From NCBI GenBank assembly GCA_965644295.1, contig CBFFRP010000039.1, forward strand, positions 1-64,000: a stretch of DNA of 64,000 bases. Direction: 5' to 3'. Position 1 is the stretch's first letter, and each line of letters starts with the position of its first letter. A program made the translations under genes and the position numbers. This document shows positions 22,601 to 33,004 of the stretch, piece by piece. This DNA is from Paraphysomonas bandaiensis. Taxonomy: Eukaryota > Chrysophyceae. The notes under the pieces were generated by a model that saw only the letters and a list, made by a program, of their open reading frames with translations, did no database searches and was not told the origin of the DNA.

Positions 22601-25600
22601 CACAGGAAGCCCCTCCAAGCGCTCCTGCAATAATAATACCTCTACTTTGTGCAGCTCGAGGGCATATCGCCCAAAGTATTCCTGTTCAACGTCTTCTGCA
22701 TCACTACCCTTGCTCTCGGAAAATCCATTTGACTCCCACGGCAAAAAAAGTAGTTTCGTCATTTCTTGTTCACAATGAATAGCCGTAGAGTGAATGTCAA
22801 GAAAAGTATCGTATGACGGAGGCTGAATATACAAAGTGAGCATATACAGTCAAGAAAGAACTCGTATGCTATGATACAGTAGTGTTGTAAATATTTCGTT
22901 ATTGTATGCGCTTACGTGTAATATCACTGCAATTGGCTCTGACATCAGATTTTCATAGTCTTCAAGAGAATATTTCTTGTGAGTTTTCTTCAGCTGGGTG
23001 CGAGTACTAATCTTTGGCAAAACAGCCTTCGCATTACTTATCCACTCTTTCGCTGCCAAGAAGATTCGGTCGACCTCAGCGGCCCAATCGTTCCATATCA
23101 TGCCCGTGTTCACTACAGAGATGACAACATTAGCACAATATTACCAAAATATAATACTTGAGCCAAACAATCCAATATACATTACACTTCCACCATATAC
23201 CCACACCAGAATTAAAAGAGTACACATCCCACTCACATATGAAGTTGCTTTGATGTAATGCAGTTCTTATGTCCTGAAATCTTTCCCAGGGAAGTAAGTT
23301 TGGCTCACATTCATTCGGCCTGCACAATAGTGCCATAAAAGCAGGAGCATTACCAGCAATGTCATCTAGAATTTTCATCGTTTTCAACATTGCAGTTAAC
23401 TTTTCGTCAACCTGGGGAAGTGCGAATATGACGTTAGCAATACTGACCGTACTCAGGTTAATATCCGTTGAACTACCACGAGGTACCACTCGCCCACTTG
23501 AGTCTCCAATCTTATCACGTATAGCGAGCGCCTTAGAGAAGAGAGGAGATACCTCTTCATGCAGTGCGACCGTAACTTCCAAAAGAATTTCAGTCCTGGA
23601 CATACTTTCACTTTCAGCCATATATCTACTATTCATCTCTTGAATTCGAGATTCTATCGAACAAAACAAAGCTGTAATATCACCAAGAAGAGTAGACGTT
23701 GCATCGATCGCTGACGTTAGATGCATGAATATTCGACTTGAATAAGGTTGGATGTTCTCCATGTACTGTGAATCAGGAGACCACGCTGCTCTCATATCCT
23801 CAGCATCAGAAAGAGGAGCACGATATAAAAGTAGCAAAAGCGTGCGGGTTGCTAACAAATACGCTCTACATTGGGCCTACAAACCAAAATACACGAATCA
23901 ATCAAGAACATGACACCAAAAATCTAAATGTCAGTACTACATACTATAATTATACATATATACATTCACATTTGACAGTCGTGTGTACATGATGCTTGTA
24001 CCGTGCAATGCTCCGTATCATTTATAGTTGACTTCGAGAACATGAAATCCCTATCCCCTAGATCGCTCGCTGCTTTAGGCAACACAAACTGCTCAAGACT
24101 GACACAACTCGTTTCGAGCTCGTCACACAAATCAGAAACACTCTTGAGGTCTATAGTCGTCATAGTTGATCCCATATCCTCATTAACTCCACTGGAAACG
24201 TAGTGGCTAATAAACTCGACAATACGAGGCAACAAAGTGTTAAGTGTGCCTTGATGCATCCACACATCATAAGCCCTGCATTACACATATAAATACAGAG
24301 GTGAATAAGGAATTGAATTGCACACCTTACTAGAGAATCTGACAGACGTTTCGTAAATGGCAGATGTCTCATACATTTCACAGTCGCAGAAAGTGTACGC
24401 GGACACTCAAGAACTCGTGACGCTACATCGACAAGAGATTCCTCGGAGTATGGCCCAGCGCTCAATCTCATTTCAACTAGTGAAGCCTTTCGTTGAAGCT
24501 CAGCAGCCTCCAATAGCAAACTATCATCATTGGCCAATGCCTGGGTGGATGAATGGTGAACTTATGCAATAATAACACACATTTTGAACATGACACTTCA
24601 ACCCCATAACTTTACGATTTGACAGAGGATCACGTTTTTATGCACACTACAAGTCCGACAATCTCGCTACAACCGTACCTGATATTCTCGAACGGAGAGT
24701 ACTGCAGCATTCATATCTTCTGCAGTACAGGCATTCCCATCACGACACTTGTGTACCATGTCCCGCAAAGCTGTCCGCAATGAATCTCGCTCTTGACATT
24801 TAGTCTTCAATTTTGCTAAACTATACATAAGCACATTAGTATTTACTTCTTAAAGTTTATTCAATGACTATATATATGAAATACATCAACGCAACCGTCA
24901 GTGATACTCAAGATTACCTCTCTGTTAGGAACGTAGAAATCGCTTGTGTAGCTGGAAAGGTTCTAGAAATCTGAAACGAATACATAACACACCGCAATAA
25001 GTATGACTTGATACGAGACGAACCGGGTCAGAAAGAATTATACTGTGTTTCTGTGTGATGGCATCCACATCTATGGAATCTAGGTTCACCCCTAACTCTT
25101 GCATCTCTTCCACAAGACCACATGAGCGCTGCAATAATATGAACCATCACAGGAACAGTGTACACGGTACGCGTATAAACACACCTCCAGGTACAATAAA
25201 CCTCTTTCTTCTCTGGTAACTAAGCCTAGTTCATGAAGTGTGTGTATAGTTCGTGATATACTGTTCTTCCAAGCAAGCACAAAGCTGTCGCACATATTGA
25301 CATTAGAAAGTGCTAAACAATAAACGTCTAAATCGCAATTTCAACCTAAACGCTACAACAGAGCGCGCGTAGGAAACAATACAAATAAAATACAGAGAAG
25401 TTCGCGCGGGTCCTACTTGCCTGGCATCGTCCGTTAATAGGAGTTTTTTTACGTCATCAGCCTCCCTACTGCAGTTGGCAAGTTCATACATATCTGATAT
25501 CTTTCTTCTGATATCATTGCACTCGTCACTGTAGATATCATTATTGAATACCCTTCCAAGAAATATTTCTGCATCTTCAAAAAGAATGCGATTCATTGAG

Positions 25601-27554
25601 GTATTACTCATGTCACACTGAGTGAATCTTGAAATATCTTCCAGATTATGGAGAATACAGTGAAGGTCGATTTCCATATCGATGTGAACTTGGCAGACTT
25701 CGACCTGCAAATTTTAATGGGATACAATATAGGAGAATCAGATTATCCAATAAATAGGCCATATGAATAACTGCAACAAAAATCTCATATGTCGCTAATC
25801 CTACCTTTTTTATAAGATTCCTGATGTTTGGTATGCTTTCTTCATTTAAACCCGCTAAACTCCGAATTTTCTCCACTAGACTTTCCCACTCTCGTTGAGT
25901 TTCCAGAAGATCAGATATCAGAGACGGCCGTATTGCAAAACCTGCAATACCAGAATTCAGTCACATTGACTCTAAAATTTCTTGGGTGACAGTCAAACCA
26001 TTGCACCACATGCAGTCAAGTAGAACAGCTGGAGTGATCTGTTCTCCAAATATGTTGGTTATACATATATACATATACAAATTCCATGCAAAACGCTGAC
26101 GAGTCGGTCAAAAATCTACCGCTAGCAATATGCGCACCTTCACCCTTTTTTAGCAATGCTATAATATCTTCTTCGCTTAGCTTATCGGCGAGTACTGCCC
26201 GCGTTCGCACGAAAAATACATTCAGATCATTCACCTCACTGTTGAGTGCTTTAACAGCACACTCGAAGCACTGCATCAGCTGTTGTACGCAATCTTCAGA
26301 GGTCGTAGATTTGAGAATTGATTTACCAGTGTTGACATGTGGGTCCAACTGTCCATATGATACCTCCCCAATGAGTGCCTGTATTAAAAGTAAACAATCG
26401 GCAAAACGTTTGCTATCTATATGACCTCTTTGAGGTCTCTCAACCACTCTGTCACGAGAACAAAAACCTCACAGCTCTCCAAAAAGTCAGGAGGTGGGAT
26501 CAGGCCCTCTGCCTCAGAAACCACACTATTCAGCTCATCAGAGATATTTGTTAGCATATCTAAGTTGGCAGCACTGAGGAGGTCGCCATTTGTAATAACA
26601 CTACAGAGAGGTCCCAATGTTTTCCTACAAACCGTTCGCATATCATCCTCAGCTTCAGTGGTTGCCACGGAACATTCCTGCAAGTATTTCAGGAGCCATT
26701 AGCATAATTATAAATAATACTCTGGTCTAAGTAGCATAATCATGTAAAACGAATGAAAGAGTATTCAGTATTGCGTATGCAACGGCATGACATATAGTCG
26801 TCCATACCTCCAATCTGTTCCACCACGTAGACAAGAGTTCGTTCAACATATACGTATCATCACGCCAAATCTCTTGGTCGTCACTTTTACAAGAAAAAAA
26901 TAATTCAAGAACAGCTAAAGCGTCATCAATGTCTGAAATCCGCAATTTGACCGCGCCATTATCATCCGAGTCCAACAGATCGATAACAGGACACACTTTC
27001 TCTTCAATCGCCGCCAGAATCTCCAATAATCTCGACGCACGATCCTTACCAGTTGAATGAATATCCTTTTCGTAATTTTCTTTCCTAGTCTTATCATCCA
27101 TTGTGCCTTCTAAACAAAATTTGCAGTGGTAATCACTGTCTTCGTCCAGTGCAGGTACATCTCCAATGCAACTATGGTGATACCAGCCATGACAGTCCAT
27201 GCACATGATCATGTCGTCTTTCTTCACACCATACAGCGTTTTACATATACAAAACACGGGTTCCTGGAAGTGTTTCTGACATTCGTATATGAGTGCATCA
27301 TTGTCGTCAAGAAAGAGCAGGCCTTTTCTACTTGCACACTTCGGGTGGGCATTGCTAGTGCAGTTGGGATTGCTACATGCAATGAATATACCCTCCTCGC
27401 TGTTACACTGAAAATGACAGAGATTTTCAGACCTGTTGGCGTGAGTCCACTGGCACCTGCTGCCAGGCCTCGAGGTGAAAAACTTCTTCAATCTATGCCA
27501 CATCAGGCTACTGGATTGAATTTTTTTGGCTCGAGTTCGTGATAGTGACTCCAT
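16691..27554 (-). CDS. giant PHD / PLU-1-like / TFIIS_M-like protein with WG-repeat tail
   Basis: About 22 exons chain in frame into roughly 3,000 residues. Exon 1 (26808-27554) has an extended PHD-like Cys cluster and a canonical C4HC3 PHD finger (FCICKT, MIMCMDCHGWYHHSC, YHCKFC). Many exons from 26677 to 21975 encode helical segments with the PLU-1 pattern seen in KDM5 proteins (for example EWIGGARAALDKKRRCRD and DLQSLLERLNKGEDE). Exons at about 21810-20583 resemble the TFIIS central region of PHF3/DIDO/BYE1 proteins (DYCTEKCMASATGN; CRKYLKIFKQPHNYDK). A possible SPOC-like segment follows at 20225-19635. The last exon (16691-19458) is a Ser/Gly/Arg-rich tail with 92-residue repeats and WG pairs. 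I see no JmjC domain. The likely role is a nuclear chromatin reader or transcription-elongation factor. The junction near 20225-20290 is uncertain (best fit: a weak gtttcg donor). One intron near 25427 uses a GC donor (AG then GCAAGT). A split into two genes cannot be fully excluded. Confidence 0.7.
16920..18497. repeat. 276-bp coding tandem repeat, about 5.7 copies
   Basis: Six consecutive units of 276 bp (92 codons), nearly identical at nucleotide level including synonymous positions. Differences are a handful of substitutions (such as H/Y and H/Q in the PHFHV segment). Each unit encodes DSPSHDRSSSGERSYS, a charged middle, TWGAASSGWGG and a basic end (SSRYEKRRRR). The near identity implies recent amplification or gene conversion. 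Copy number may vary between strains, or be collapsed or expanded in assembly. Confidence 0.97.
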
Positions 27555-28869
27555 GAGCTTATCTGATAGAGACTATGATCATGAGTGGAGGGAATGCGTG
27601 TGGAGACATGGACACGGCTCGCACTGTATGAGCTAGATGTATATGGAGATGAGGCCTCATATTGGCATACTCTCACAGTGTGTATGTGGGTGACAATTCT
27701 GTCACTTCAAAAAAAACATCGAAATATGGACGAAATCGAACAATCATGTACTCGTAATACCATACATACACTGCTGTATATCTAGATACTGTACAAGTGT
27801 ATACCGCCGTATACCATAAACGGGCACTCCCTCTATATCCACAGCAGTGTGCTTGTTGTAGATCGGGATCTAGACATGACCGTAGCTGTGATGCATTGAC
27901 AAGGCATGGAACTTACCCGGAATTGTAGAATGACTAAACGGATGTGTGCTAGTCCGCCACCACCTCTGCTGCTACATATTAATACGCGGTCTCTGGTTAT
28001 CTTATGTGTGTCATGATACGCTCGACACAGATATCTCACGATAACTGACCCCCTCATTTGGATCTTGATATGCCCGTGCGTGCTTTGATATCCTTTCATG
28101 GTGTATGTAAAGAATAGGATTAGAAATATTTCTAAAACTTATAGTTGTTTGCACACTTTACTGGCATGACATTTCGCATGACGCCAAGAATGTTAATACT
28201 TTCGCTAATTCACGTGTACCTCGAAACTCTACATATATATATATTATACATGTGAATACGATGAAATAGCAATTGTCTGAATTATCATCAGAGAATTATG
28301 TGATTGGTTCTAACAGTGCTCCTTACAATTGTGTCTAGCTACTAGGATTGCGTAACAATTAATTGGATTGCCAATTAAATTAATTGGTTTAATAAATTAA
28401 AATGATAAATTCAATTAATATTATTGGTAAATCATAAATCATATTGCCAATTAATTGGCTGGCTTAATTGTATTATATATAGCATCTTAAGATGTATAGC
28501 TAGTAGCTGTCTTTCTTTTAGGCTACATTCTTCACGTGAAGTCTTCGATGATTATTCTTTAACTAATGCAAATTTTATCTCTTATTTAGTATTACCACCC
28601 CCAGCTATAAATCTTAATTTATGATTCACGACTGTAAGAAAGTAGTCAAAAGAGTTGTATGGCTACTTTTCGTCGAGAGATGATGTGTAGTAATAGTTAG
28701 ATCAATGAAATGTATATTACTCTTTACTCTTTGAATGACTTCTACAGCAACCAGCAACACGTGATATCACTAAGCAGCATGATATTGTCAAGATTAGATC
28801 AAGATTAAGTCAATTCGCACCAAGTACATCATAAAGTCAATATTATACATGCATAATATCAAATTATTA
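27555..28869. other. upstream region of the PHD gene and AT-rich spacer with inverted repeats
   Basis: Near the PHD gene start there is a GTATAC cluster (27770-27815, with gtataccgccgtatacc). At 28355-28465 the sequence is rich in palindromic words (gccaattaattggc, attgccaattaa). No gene is supported. Confidence 0.5.
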
Positions 28870-30270
28870 TCAATCCCATAGAACAAGGTGTCCTCTTTCA
28901 ACTAACTTCTGAATTGCTTCCTTTAAGTTGTCTACATCGAATTTAGCATTATGTTGATTCATTATCTTCTGACCAGTGGCATGTTCGTAGAGTTCCTTTA
29001 GCGACGGATTCTTCCTTCGACCCCATTTATTTTTGCTTTTTACGATAAGTTTAGTGGCATGCATAGTACATATAGGCTCAAGAGCAGAAAATTCATTGAG
29101 TAGATCTTCCATACCCCTGCGGTACAATTCACTCTTGGTAGCTGAAACATCGAAGCGTGCATTATGTGCTATGACATGAGTAGCTCCCTCACATGCCTGC
29201 ATCATTTGTCGAAAGGCAGAGGCAAATTCTATGCCCGAAGATACCGCCGACTCGTGAGTTATTCCATGAAATTCGGCATTATCAATAATAAACCCGTTTG
29301 GCTTTATAACAAAATCGCCCGATACTACTTCCTCAAATGTTTTCTTGTCACAGACCATATAACCCAGCTGAACGATGCGACAAGAGTCGTACTTTTCAGT
29401 CATTTTATAATCTGCAGAGTCACTTTTATCATCTTTACGCTTTTTAGGCAAGCCAGTAGTTTCCACATCATAAAAAACGACATGAGGGCCACTTTTTCGT
29501 CCTAAAACTTTTGGCATAATGAAAACATCGGCATCATTCCGCATTTTCATACTAGTGTCATTAGGCAGGTTGGAATCTAACGCGTTTTCGTCAACATGCA
29601 ACGACGGCTTATTTTTGGGCATCCACCGCATAAATAGCTCCCGATCCGCATCACCAGGGATAAACCACGCTTTCACAGCATAATCCCACTTGGCTCCATG
29701 TAGTTTGGCCTCACTCTTTTCCTCGTACGGCACTTCTATATATTGTTTTCTCCAGGCACTAAATTTAGATATATCAGCTTCATAGGGAATGTACCACCTT
29801 CTCGATTTCATATCCCAGCGAGCGCCACACTTCTTAGCTTCATCACGCTGTTCATACGGTACATGGATATACTCTCGTACTCGCCAAGGGTCTAACTGTC
29901 CAGTTGCAGTAATATCATTCTGGGCATACCATCGCCGTTTCTCTCCGTCAAACATACCACCTCTTTCCTTAACACAGTCTTTATCTGAATATGGAACAAC
30001 TAAGTACTCCCGGGTCAATTTCCATCTTTCGAATTCTTCTGGATAGCCCACTGCATTGACATTAACAAACCACATCTCTAAAAGAGGGTCCCACTGGGCA
30101 CCCAATGAACTCACACGCGCACTCTCATACGATGGTACGTCCAAATATCGAAAAGGGCTGTTGAGCCCGCTAGAAACAAACATACGAGGGACTGTAAGCA
30201 ACTGGAGGGTTCTGCGGCAGTGCATCATAAGAGCCATCGCGAATAGCACAGACGATGAAAAAATCTTCAA
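28870..30270 (-). CDS. DUF5710-like repeats plus DEDDh 3'-5' exonuclease, DnaQ fold
   Basis: An intronless 466-residue frame. Residues about 40-220 hold four similar units of the form YI-V-PY-E....A...GA-WD....-WY-P (for example YIHVPYEQRDEAKKCGARWD and YIEVPYEEKSEAKLHGAKWD), matching the bacterial DUF5710 pattern. Residues about 265-460 are a DnaQ-like exonuclease: YDVETTGLP (first acidic pair), HGITHES, IAHNARFDVSATKSEL (the second Asp region), and NQHNAKFDVDNLKEA with the final His and Asp of the DEDDh set. The N-terminus (MKIFSSSVLFAMALMMHCRR) may be a mitochondrial or secretory targeting sequence; an internal Met start is possible. The role is probably nucleic-acid trimming or proofreading-type cleavage, with the repeats plausibly binding nucleic acid (inference). 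Lack of introns in an intron-bearing neighbourhood, plus the bacterial-type repeats, fits lateral transfer. Confidence 0.88.
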   Translation of the reverse strand: MKIFSSSVLFAMALMMHCRRTLQLLTVPRMFVSSGLNSPFRYLDVPSYESARVSSLGAQWDPLLEMWFVNVNAVGYPEEFERWKLTREYLVVPYSDKDCVKERGGMFDGEKRRWYAQNDITATGQLDPWRVREYIHVPYEQRDEAKKCGARWDMKSRRWYIPYEADISKFSAWRKQYIEVPYEEKSEAKLHGAKWDYAVKAWFIPGDADRELFMRWMPKNKPSLHVDENALDSNLPNDTSMKMRNDADVFIMPKVLGRKSGPHVVFYDVETTGLPKKRKDDKSDSADYKMTEKYDSCRIVQLGYMVCDKKTFEEVVSGDFVIKPNGFIIDNAEFHGITHESAVSSGIEFASAFRQMMQACEGATHVIAHNARFDVSATKSELYRRGMEDLLNEFSALEPICTMHATKLIVKSKNKWGRRKNPSLKELYEHATGQKIMNQHNAKFDVDNLKEAIQKLVERGHLVLWD

Positions 30271-30746
30271 CTTTATCCGTGGCCCTCTTATGACAGAAGG
30301 CGAGTCTATTTTTAGATATCAGGACTCGGAATTCCTACTTCATCATCATGATAACAGTCCATCACCAATCAGCAGCAATCCAATCAGCAGTATACAAAGT
30401 AGTATAGTATGGTAGTGCAGGGTGTGTAGAGCAGGCATACAGCAGTGCCTATCCAGTTATGTAGTGTACATACAGCAGCGTATACCAGGTGGTATACAGT
30501 GGCAACTGTGTTCAAATTTTGAATGGGATCCATGTCGAGTACAATACTGCTGCACTGTACTGTACGTATACCGGTATACACCGCATCAGTGGAAACCAAG
30601 CATGCTGTACAAAATCCCCATTTTTCAGTTCTCAGAGTGCTGTAAATATCGCCATATGTAGAGCGAACTACAGCACTCGTAGTGATGATCATCATCTTAA
30701 GAAGCCCATCGAGCATGATGATTTCTGCTCTTTGTATTGTTGAGGT
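30271..30746. promoter_or_regulatory. bidirectional promoter, exonuclease / CofD-like
   Basis: This 476-bp divergent spacer is packed with palindromic words: gtataccaggtggtatac (30479-30496), gtataccggtataca near 30566, and gtactgtacg. An element aaaatccccatttttcag lies at 30611-30628. The spacing is short enough for both genes to share one promoter region. Function is inferred. Confidence 0.6.
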
Positions 30747-32147
30747 GTGATGGAGGCTCCGTATGCTGTTTATTTCACAGGAGGAACAGCTCTACAAGAC
30801 ACCGCATCTGCGATGGGGTTTACTGACTACATGCACGAGCACAGTGGAGGGGAAGGCATCATAGCGCACACCAAGTCCGTTCATATTGTTACATGTTTTG
30901 ATTCGGGTGGAAGCTCTGCGATATTGCGTCAAACTGTGCCGGGTTTACCAGCAGTGGGGGATATCCGGAACCGTATCTGCAGTATTGCTGAGGGTCGCCT
31001 AAGAGCATTGGATGCTGTGGATCCTAGTGCCAAGTCTCTATCTCCACTGAGACTCGTGAGATTTTTTCATCATAGGCTCCCATCCCCAGAGCAGTGTGTT
31101 ATTTCTGGCATTACGAATGTAGATCTTAGGAATACACTGGAGATGATTTCACACTGTTCTAGAATTAGTTTGGAATCGGGAATACAATACGATGGATATG
31201 AAATTGAACTTAATGCAGTGACTTTAGTTGATCACTTGCAGAATCTACTTGTCGGAGTTCCACATTCCACCCTCATTGAATGTCTCTCGCTCCTTTCTGT
31301 ATTCCTGAAGGAGGTACCCTGTTTCGATTTCGCTGGAGCTTCTCTAGGAAATCTGATTCTCACAGGTGCCTACTTGTCACAGGATAATAATAGATGCCTT
31401 GCTTATGCTGTACGAATAGTACGAGAAATGATGGGCATACCAGAATTAGTGCTCCCATGTTCTGTTTCCTCCTGTACTCTAGGCGCCCGTTTATTAAATT
31501 CTCGAGTTGTAATGGGCCAGCACCGCATTACATCTCCTAAGGGATCGTTAGCAGGTATTGAATCACCGATCGACGACTTGTTTCTTGTTAACTATGCGGG
31601 ATTGGACCAGTCTATCCCATCACCAGACGAAGTTAGCGTGGAGTGCAAATCCTGTGCAAGTGCACTCCCGGAAGTCCTGGTGGCGATTGGTTCGGCAAGT
31701 CTGCTATGCTACCCTATAGGAAGCTTCTACACAAGCCTTCTTGCGTGCCTTCTTGCTGATGATATAGCCTCTACTATATTCAACAATGTCACGGCCAAGA
31801 AGGTATTCGTTCCGAACATGATCAGAGATACGGAGTCTTTGGGGATGAAGTTGCACGATTTAGTTCGCACGTTATGTGCTTTTTTAACCAACCAATGTGT
31901 GGATAAAACGTGCAAACCTTCAGATTTTGTATCTGTGGTGTTACTTGACTCTACTTGTGAATATGACAGCTATGGAGGAATTAAGTGCGAAAGTGTTGAA
32001 ATTATTAGGGATGACTTGGGGATTAGTGTTTGGCAGGCGGATATATGTCGTCAAGAGAAAAAGGGTGGTGCTTTTATATTAGACCCCGTAAAATTTCTCT
32101 CTGTCATTGACAAATTGGCAAGTAAACCAATATCAAGTGTATTGTAG
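30747..32147 (+). CDS. CofD/YvcK-like protein
   Basis: Intronless, 466 residues. The N-terminal phosphate-binding motif FTGGTAL, the CFDSGGSSAILR segment and PAVGDIRN are the hallmarks of the CofD/YvcK (2-phospho-L-lactate transferase/gluconeogenesis factor) superfamily. Bacterial YvcK supports growth on gluconeogenic carbon and binds UDP-sugars; CofD makes the F420 precursor. Eukaryotic members exist in plants and fungi and their role is unclear. Start chosen at the ATG 8 residues before the TGG motif region; the initial MMEAPYAVY leaves no targeting peptide, so it is probably cytosolic. Neighbour: head-to-head with the exonuclease gene, also intronless. Confidence 0.88.
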   Translation: MMEAPYAVYFTGGTALQDTASAMGFTDYMHEHSGGEGIIAHTKSVHIVTCFDSGGSSAILRQTVPGLPAVGDIRNRICSIAEGRLRALDAVDPSAKSLSPLRLVRFFHHRLPSPEQCVISGITNVDLRNTLEMISHCSRISLESGIQYDGYEIELNAVTLVDHLQNLLVGVPHSTLIECLSLLSVFLKEVPCFDFAGASLGNLILTGAYLSQDNNRCLAYAVRIVREMMGIPELVLPCSVSSCTLGARLLNSRVVMGQHRITSPKGSLAGIESPIDDLFLVNYAGLDQSIPSPDEVSVECKSCASALPEVLVAIGSASLLCYPIGSFYTSLLACLLADDIASTIFNNVTAKKVFVPNMIRDTESLGMKLHDLVRTLCAFLTNQCVDKTCKPSDFVSVVLLDSTCEYDSYGGIKCESVEIIRDDLGISVWQADICRQEKKGGAFILDPVKFLSVIDKLASKPISSVL

Positions 32148-33004
32148 TTTGTATAAAACATTGTGGACTTATTTATTATTCAACTACTTTTGTTGTTAGT
32201 GCTCTTTCTGTTACACGATTACATATAATATTTCACCGTAGAGTAAATATTTGGATATTTATAAAGCGCAGTTCTTGTACCACATTTATTGGTAAACTTT
32301 ATTTGGAAAGTGTATATGTAGCTGTTAAGATTCCATACCTCATGTCGTCAGTAATCCACGGATTGTATGAATATATATTATTGACGTCCTCATTGGAATG
32401 CATAAAGGGGTAGAGCAGGGCCTGGTAACCGTTAATGACCCATTAATGCTAGTCAAGTTCCCGGCAATTATAATGGCCGTTAGTGGTAAGGATAACCATC
32501 ACTTATGTAGGAAACTAACCCATCACAGTGTGTAATCAATGGATATAATAGCGACTAGATTGAATAACAAAATTGACTAGGTTGAGTCAAGTATTACTTT
32601 GAATAGGTTAATTCACCAATTTTGGTATGGCTAGGTTTGACAATAATATTTCCCCCCACTCTAGCACTATAGTATTTCCAGTATTAGAAGTTCCACTTCG
32701 TAATTTATAAGCATATTTATACTTGGTGCGCTGTGTTGGCGCTGAAATTTATTTTCTAGCAACATCAAATAAAATAAGATACTACTATAGTGAATGAACA
32801 GAGTCTCACACTGGAATCTTGACAGTAAAGTTTTCAATCTAAAATTGAAGCAACCTGTTTCAACATACATTGTATTTATAATATTGGGTTCAATTGGTAC
32901 AATATACATTCAGTGAGATTGATAGAAAGAACACAGTTTCCAAAAACTCCTAAATATAACATATGAAACACTAATGCACCCACCATTGGTGATACATTGA
33001 AACG
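32148..33004. other. convergent 3' spacer
   Basis: AT-rich sequence between the converging CofD-like and WW/coiled-coil genes. No gene or repeat seen. Confidence 0.6.
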
